The notes under the pieces are model-generated. The model was given only the letters and a program-made list of their open reading frames with translations, did not search any database and was not told where the DNA came from. Positions 5,062 to 8,500 of a DNA stretch of 8,500 nucleotides are shown piece by piece. The translations under genes were made by a program, and so were the position numbers. The first letter of the stretch is position 1; the number at the start of each line of letters is the position of its first letter. The stretch covers positions 34,328-42,827 of the forward strand of contig DDXI01000069.1 of the NCBI GenBank assembly GCA_002347475.1, written 5' to 3'. Source of the stretch: Peptococcaceae bacterium UBA2264. Lineage in GTDB: Bacteria > Bacillota > Desulfitobacteriia > Desulfitobacteriales > Desulfitobacteriaceae.

Positions 5062-5363
5062 AAAATCTATCATATCCAAACCGGAAATATCTTGAATATT
5101 TAGTTGATGCGATAAATGCTATTCAAGGAATAGAAAACGAGATTAAATTAAATGAAGATGAAAGATTCCTACTCTGTAAATTAACTTGTCATACAATATG
5201 GGCGCGTAAGTATCCTGTAAACCGGGATTATAAAAGCGATATGCCAATTGAATTACCTGGAAGTAATGCTTTGCCAATAAGACATTTTTTGCACTGGAAT
5301 CAACAGTTTATTATTAATAGAGAAGGCAGTGAAAGTGATTTAAAAAAAGACAGAGATTCATAA
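5061..5363 (+). pseudogene. Headless reading frame in phase with the 81-aa gene
   Basis: After TAA 5058-5060 the same frame stays open for 100 codons to TAA 5361-5363. The text is protein-like: PNRKYLEYLVDAINAIQGIE, then a helix ending in ERFLLCKLTCHTIW, then PGSNALPIRHFLHWNQQFII. There is no ATG near its front; the first in-frame ATG is deep inside, in SDMPIELPG. No ribosome site precedes it. Because the sequence just before it repeats the leader of the 81-aa gene but lacks the AGGAGG and ATG, the simplest reading is a separate small gene whose ribosome site and start were deleted. Alternatives are an in-frame stop in a 182-aa gene, stop readthrough, or a non-standard start. I recognise no family. 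Confidence 0.55.
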
Positions 5364-5392
5364 AAAAGTATATATTCATATAGAAAAAATGA

Positions 5393-5421
5393 GACACCGC
5401 AAGGGTTTGCGGTGTCTTTTT
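5393..5421. terminator. Strong, probably bidirectional terminator
   Basis: Perfect ten-base stem GACACCGCAA (5393-5402) and TTGCGGTGTC (5407-5416), loop GGGT, T5 on the plus strand. On the minus strand the flank reads TCATTTTTTC, so it can also end protease transcripts (stop at 5523). It separates the accessory genes from the minus-strand chromosome. Confidence 0.88.
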
Positions 5422-5522
5422 GTTTATGGAAAAAACTTCGATCCGCGTCTGGACTTTGGAGCATTGTACACTTATGTTTTGTTTCGCAGAAATCTGAATG
5501 GAAACGAGAATAACGAGTTTTT

Positions 5523-6707
5523 TTAAGGTGCAACGGCACTGAAGGCATTGACTCTGCCATAGGTGGATCCTGTTCCATCAGGGTTTACTGCTGTATTCTC
5601 TATCCGGTTGCGCACACTGTTATTACTGGTGCCGTATGAAGTAGACCAGATCAGCGCGGCCTCACCTGCCACAAATGGTGTCGCCATTGAAGTCCCACTC
5701 AATTTGCCGTAGTTGAGGATAGTACTGATCCGGTTTTTATGGTTTGGCAACGTTGAGAAAATGTTTACTCCCGGTGCCGCTACGTCAACCCAACTGCCGT
5801 AATTAGACCAACTGGCTTTGGTATCATTCGAGTCAGTGGCCGAGACTGCAATGCAGTTATTGTAGTAAGCCGGGTAACTAGCAGCTGTACTGCCGCCATT
5901 TCCCGCAGCCGCTACGACCACCACACCTTTTCCCCACGCATAATTAACTGCATTTTCCAATGTTACAGACGGGTAGCTGCCACCCAGACTCAGATTTATT
6001 ACTTTTGCTCCGTTATTTGCTGCCCAAGTGATACCATTGGCAATCCAGCTGTTATAGCCAACGCCGCTATCATTAAGCACCTTGCCATTCATAATCCTGC
6101 AGTTATAGCCAACACCGGCAACACCTTTGGCGTTGTTTGTAACTGCAGCAGCAATCCCGGCTACATGCGTACCGTGGCCATAGAGGTCATCAACTGTTCT
6201 GCTTTTGGTAAAGTTTTTGCTCGCTGCAATCTTGATAGCAAGGTCTTCATGATTCCTGTCAACACCGGTATCCAGGATGGCAATCTTGACATCAGACAAA
6301 CTGGTAGTGACATTCCAGGCATTTGGCGCATCGATCTGGGTCAGCCCCCACTGTGTTGGGAAATATGTGTCATTAGGAGTTCCGAAAGCTCGAACCAAAT
6401 AATCCGGTTCTGCAAATGCAACAGTCTTTTCGTTCCGGTAAGCACCGACCTTCTCCTTGACTTTCCCGGCAGGTATTTTTACAACCTTGACTCCCAGCTG
6501 GGCGACCTCGCCAATCACGGTACCCCCTTGCCTATGATGAACATCTTGCTCAGTATTTTCATCTGTCCCGACATTGAACTTAACCAAAATCTGATCAGAC
6601 GCAAAGTCCTGTGTATTCCCTTGGCCAGCAGAGAGAACCGGGATACTAACCAGCAGCATGCCGATAATCAGCCCCAGAATCATTCCAATCCGAAATTTCT
6701 TCTTCAT
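5523..6707 (-). CDS. Secreted subtilisin-like serine protease (S8 family)
   Basis: 394 aa from the ATG at 6707, chosen because AAGGAGG lies nine bases before it; an ATG 11 codons upstream (6740) has no such site. The first 27 or so residues form a signal peptide (MKKKFRIGM, hydrophobic LGLIIGMLLVSIPVL, then SAG). Residues about 30-107 are a propeptide (DQILVKF to AFAEPDYLVRA) of the fervidolysin/thermitase type, which folds the enzyme and inhibits it until cleavage. The catalytic domain follows with the full S8 set: Asp146 (ILDTGVD), His178 (GHGTHVAG), oxyanion Asn270 (AAAGNGG) and Ser340 (SGTSMATPFVAGEAAL). The protein ends just after the fold, with no anchor or extra domain, so a free extracellular peptidase is likely. 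It is transcribed alone, with a 5393-5421 terminator downstream and a possible structured leader upstream. Confidence 0.95.
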   Translation of the reverse strand: MKKKFRIGMILGLIIGMLLVSIPVLSAGQGNTQDFASDQILVKFNVGTDENTEQDVHHRQGGTVIGEVAQLGVKVVKIPAGKVKEKVGAYRNEKTVAFAEPDYLVRAFGTPNDTYFPTQWGLTQIDAPNAWNVTTSLSDVKIAILDTGVDRNHEDLAIKIAASKNFTKSRTVDDLYGHGTHVAGIAAAVTNNAKGVAGVGYNCRIMNGKVLNDSGVGYNSWIANGITWAANNGAKVINLSLGGSYPSVTLENAVNYAWGKGVVVVAAAGNGGSTAASYPAYYNNCIAVSATDSNDTKASWSNYGSWVDVAAPGVNIFSTLPNHKNRISTILNYGKLSGTSMATPFVAGEAALIWSTSYGTSNNSVRNRIENTAVNPDGTGSTYGRVNAFSAVAP

Positions 6708-6708
6708 A

Positions 6709-6723
6709 GAAGATCGCCTCCTT
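6709..6723 (-). promoter_or_regulatory. Ribosome binding site deciding the protease start
   Basis: On the minus strand AAGGAGG stands nine bases before the ATG at 6707. A seven-codon frame (MKMSAKK, stop) ends just before it; this is too short to interpret. Confidence 0.8.
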
Positions 6724-6912
6724 GGTTTATTTCTTAGCACTCATTTTCATACCTGCTAAACCACCTAAAAAACACCCTGGGATCACCTGGTTAACTATTA
6801 CTTGAAAGGCTCGTAATATCTGTAATGGATTTGATATAAAATAATGCGCGAAATTTTTGAAATAATTCTGATCTGGAGTTTTTCTGTTGCTGTCACACCC
6901 CCTTTAAAACAC

Positions 6913-6937
6913 AAAAACCGACCCTCTCAGGTCGGTT
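6913..6937 (-). terminator. Minus-strand intrinsic terminator upstream of the protease
   Basis: Stem AACCGACC/GGTCGGTT (6916-6923 and 6930-6937), six-base loop, and A5 at 6913-6917, which gives T5 on the minus strand. It lies 206 bases before the protease start and 305 bases after pfkA, so it either ends pfkA transcripts or is an attenuator for the protease. Confidence 0.82.
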
Positions 6938-7036
6938 ACGCTATTGGCTCAGTACGGGGGCAAGCGTCCAAATCTATCCCCGCATTCATTGCTCCCTTAA
7001 TTGGGCAACTTTATTTAATTGAAATAACTCCCCTAT
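6938..7036 (-). ncRNA. Candidate structured RNA leader, weakly M-box-like
   Basis: Read on the minus strand, three hairpins precede the terminator: TTATTT/AAATAA (7027-7011), GTTGCCC/GGGAGCAAT with one bulge (7009-6988) and GCGGGG/CCCCGT (6983-6954). The order of conserved-looking blocks (AGGGGAG, hairpin, GTTGCCC, then TTGGACGCTTGCCC and CGTACTGAGCCAATAGC) recalls the M-box (ykoK) magnesium riboswitch, whose blocks I remember as GGTGAG, CTGCCC, TGGATGCTTGTCC and ATACAGTGCTAAAGC. At about 100 bases it is shorter than that family, the internal GACGCCAATGGGT block is poor and the closing stem P1 is not convincing. It could be a decayed riboswitch, another leader RNA or chance. The downstream gene is a protease and not a magnesium transporter, which speaks against a working M-box. 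Confidence 0.3.
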
Positions 7037-7124
7037 TTATATTTTATATCCCAATGCCTGCAATTACAATTATTAATTTGATAATTCCAAAAATATAATT
7101 GCCTCCTGATTTCAATGGCTTATT

Positions 7125-7155
7125 TTGATTAATTACCCCAATAAAATGCTATACT
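7125..7155 (+). promoter_or_regulatory. Possible plus-strand promoter without a gene
   Basis: TTGATT (7125-7130), a 19-base spacer and extended -10 TGCTATACT (7147-7155). The spacer is long. No plus-strand gene follows; a transcript would run antisense into pfkA. The rest of 7037-7241 is A/T rich and holds nothing else I can identify. Confidence 0.3.
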
Positions 7156-7241
7156 TAGTAATAAAGAAAGTCCAGATGCAAAACGCCATAATTTGGCAAG
7201 TATGAATAAATATATTAAGAATGCTGCTGTCTTTCAGGAAA

Positions 7242-8210
7242 TTAAATAGATAGTTCTTCTGCCAACTTATAAAGTTCCATATCTAACCCGCGTTTTGGAC
7301 CATTGATTAGTTCCAGGGGTACGCCCTCAATTTTTTGGTTTACGCAAGCGGTCATTTGCTCATTCGCGCCAGCCAGAATTAATTCAACTGCTTTTCCTCC
7401 CATGACTGCAGCCAGGATGGCATCATTGGCTGTAGGGCTTCCACCTCTTTGGATATGTCCCAAAACAGTAACTTTTGTATCCAGGCCAGAGCTATTGTGA
7501 ACATCTTTTCCAATCTGATATCCACTCCCTACTCCTTCAGAAACAATGATGATAGTGTGATGTTTTCCGCGCTCGTATCCGCGTTTGATCTTGGCAACAA
7601 TTTCCTCCATCTGATAAGGTATTTCCGGTATCAGGATCGTTTCAGCGCCACAGGCTAGTCCGGCCTGTAAGGCAATACTGCCGCATTTCCTTCCCATGAC
7701 TTCGACAACAAATGTCCGTTCATGCGAGGTTGCGGTGTCACGGATTTTGCTGACAGCTTCGACAACCGTATTCACGGCAGTATCGAAACCGATCGTTACA
7801 TCGATACCGGGGATATCATTATCTATCGTACCAGGTACACCGATGACTTTAATTCCCTGTGCTGCCAGACTCTGGGCGCCGCGAAAAGAGCCATCGCCGC
7901 CTATGACGACCAAAGCATCAATGTCATGCCTTCTCAATTGCCGGGCAGCAAGCTGCTGTCCCTCCAGAGTCATCATTTCTTCGGAACGTGCCGTACGGAG
8001 AATAGTACCGCCACGGTGTACTATATCGGCGACGGAACCGACACGCAATTCCTGGATTTCGCCATGGATCAAGCCTTCGTAACCGTGTCTGACCCCAAAT
8101 ACTCTAAGATTATGAAATATTCCTTTCCGAACAACTGCTCTTATAGCTGCATTCATTCCGGGAGCATCTCCACCGCTGGTCAGTACAGCAATTCTGCTTA
8201 CATTTCTCAC
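7242..8210 (-). CDS. pfkA: ATP-dependent 6-phosphofructokinase
   Basis: Catalyses ATP + fructose 6-phosphate to ADP + fructose 1,6-bisphosphate, the committed step of glycolysis, in the cytoplasm. I place the start at GTG 8210 (322 aa), ten bases after AAAGGAAG; a GTG at 8219 is also in frame but only one base from that site. Family length is about 320. Motifs, numbered from the chosen start: SGGDAPGMNAAIR (12-24), the ATP-type GGDGS (104-108; the PPi enzymes have Asp in place of the second variable Gly), GTIDNDIPG (127-135) with the catalytic Asp, MGRKCG (172-177), PE (195-196) and GHIQRGGSP (251-259), which binds the sugar phosphate across subunits. The usual neighbour pyk is not downstream within the window. 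Intact and complete; a core gene marking the chromosomal side. Confidence 0.97.
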   Translation of the reverse strand: MRNVSRIAVLTSGGDAPGMNAAIRAVVRKGIFHNLRVFGVRHGYEGLIHGEIQELRVGSVADIVHRGGTILRTARSEEMMTLEGQQLAARQLRRHDIDALVVIGGDGSFRGAQSLAAQGIKVIGVPGTIDNDIPGIDVTIGFDTAVNTVVEAVSKIRDTATSHERTFVVEVMGRKCGSIALQAGLACGAETILIPEIPYQMEEIVAKIKRGYERGKHHTIIIVSEGVGSGYQIGKDVHNSSGLDTKVTVLGHIQRGGSPTANDAILAAVMGGKAVELILAGANEQMTACVNQKIEGVPLELINGPKRGLDMELYKLAEELSI

Positions 8211-8500
8211 AACGATCACGCTTCCTTTACTTTATAATTTTGTTTGAATACTGTCAGGTTATGATATTGTGTTATCACCCTTACTTGAAGCAAAATGCCC
8301 GAAAGGTGCACATATCCTCATTTCTCCTACCAGTAAGTTTATTGCCTTTTTGCATAATATTCAACAATTTTATCAGGAACAGTAACCTTACAGTTTTATG
8401 TTCAGAACCTGACTTATTGATAGGAAGTTATCCAGTGCGCTGTAGCAGCTTACTATTTAGCACTAAAAATATTGCAGAGCCTAGCGGTAATATGTCAAGA
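8211..8500 (-). other. pfkA upstream region, no gene seen
   Basis: 290 bases with no convincing protein-coding frame on either strand. The minus strand has TTGACA at 8498-8493, but no good -10 at 16-18 bases. AGGAG (about 8328-8324) precedes a ten-codon minus-strand frame (8313-8281, MCTFRAFCFK) that could be an upstream reading frame or chance. AAAGGAAG at 8228-8221 is the pfkA ribosome site. Confidence 0.5.

Noticed and set aside
6165..6737. 190-codon plus-strand open frame
   Set aside because: Antisense to the S8 protease, whose motifs are complete on the other strand; no ribosome site or recognisable domain.
6939..6992. 17-codon minus-strand frame (MNAGIDLDACPRTEPIA) with AAGGGAG before it, ending at the terminator
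   Set aside because: Start spacing is acceptable, but the DNA is better explained as a folded RNA; no known peptide matches.
6844..7098. 84-codon plus-strand open frame
   Set aside because: Runs through the minus-strand terminator and hairpins, has no ribosome site and looks like translated non-coding DNA.
7696..8237. Long plus-strand open frames over pfkA
   Set aside because: Mirror frames of a clear pfkA gene.

Overview
The window looks like a piece of a low-GC Gram-positive (Bacillota, probably clostridial) chromosome. The evidence is the strong AGGAGG-type ribosome sites, the many intrinsic terminators, a CCA-encoding tRNA fragment, an ATP-type 6-phosphofructokinase and a secreted subtilisin. 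I cannot name the genus. The left two thirds are accessory DNA; the right third (about 5520 to 8500) is ordinary chromosome on the minus strand.

Left part, 1-1362: the 3' end of an integrated element. A tyrosine recombinase, cut off by the window edge, reads toward three spaced CGTCGCC repeats (candidate arm-type integrase sites). After them comes the 3' half of a tRNA-Thr(CGT) gene, from anticodon stem to CCA, with no 5' half. This is the expected signature of an att site. The intact tRNA should lie to the left, outside the window.

1363-1779: a scar region. It holds a second pair of possible arm-type repeats, two copies of a 17-bp motif at 19-bp period (perhaps a relic of an IS end), an isolated terminator, and a short minus-strand relic of another tyrosine recombinase. 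This suggests a second, decayed element in tandem at the same tRNA.

1780-5421: the cargo. A 383-aa protein has a Toprim domain of the topoisomerase VI-A/Spo11 type and a candidate catalytic tyrosine; no B subunit gene is visible. It is followed by small genes of unknown function, most with their own ribosome site and several with their own terminator: a 105-aa acidic protein, a truncated paralogue of it, a 148-aa membrane protein, a divergent 53-aa ribbon-helix-helix regulator with a likely operator, a 64-aa protein, an 81-aa Cys-rich protein and a headless reading frame. Repeated leader segments show that the small genes arose partly by duplication and deletion.

5523-8210: a secreted S8 protease and pfkA, both on the minus strand. 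Upstream of the protease is a structured, terminator-bearing stretch that could be an RNA leader; it vaguely resembles the M-box magnesium riboswitch. From 8211 to the right edge I see only pfkA upstream DNA.
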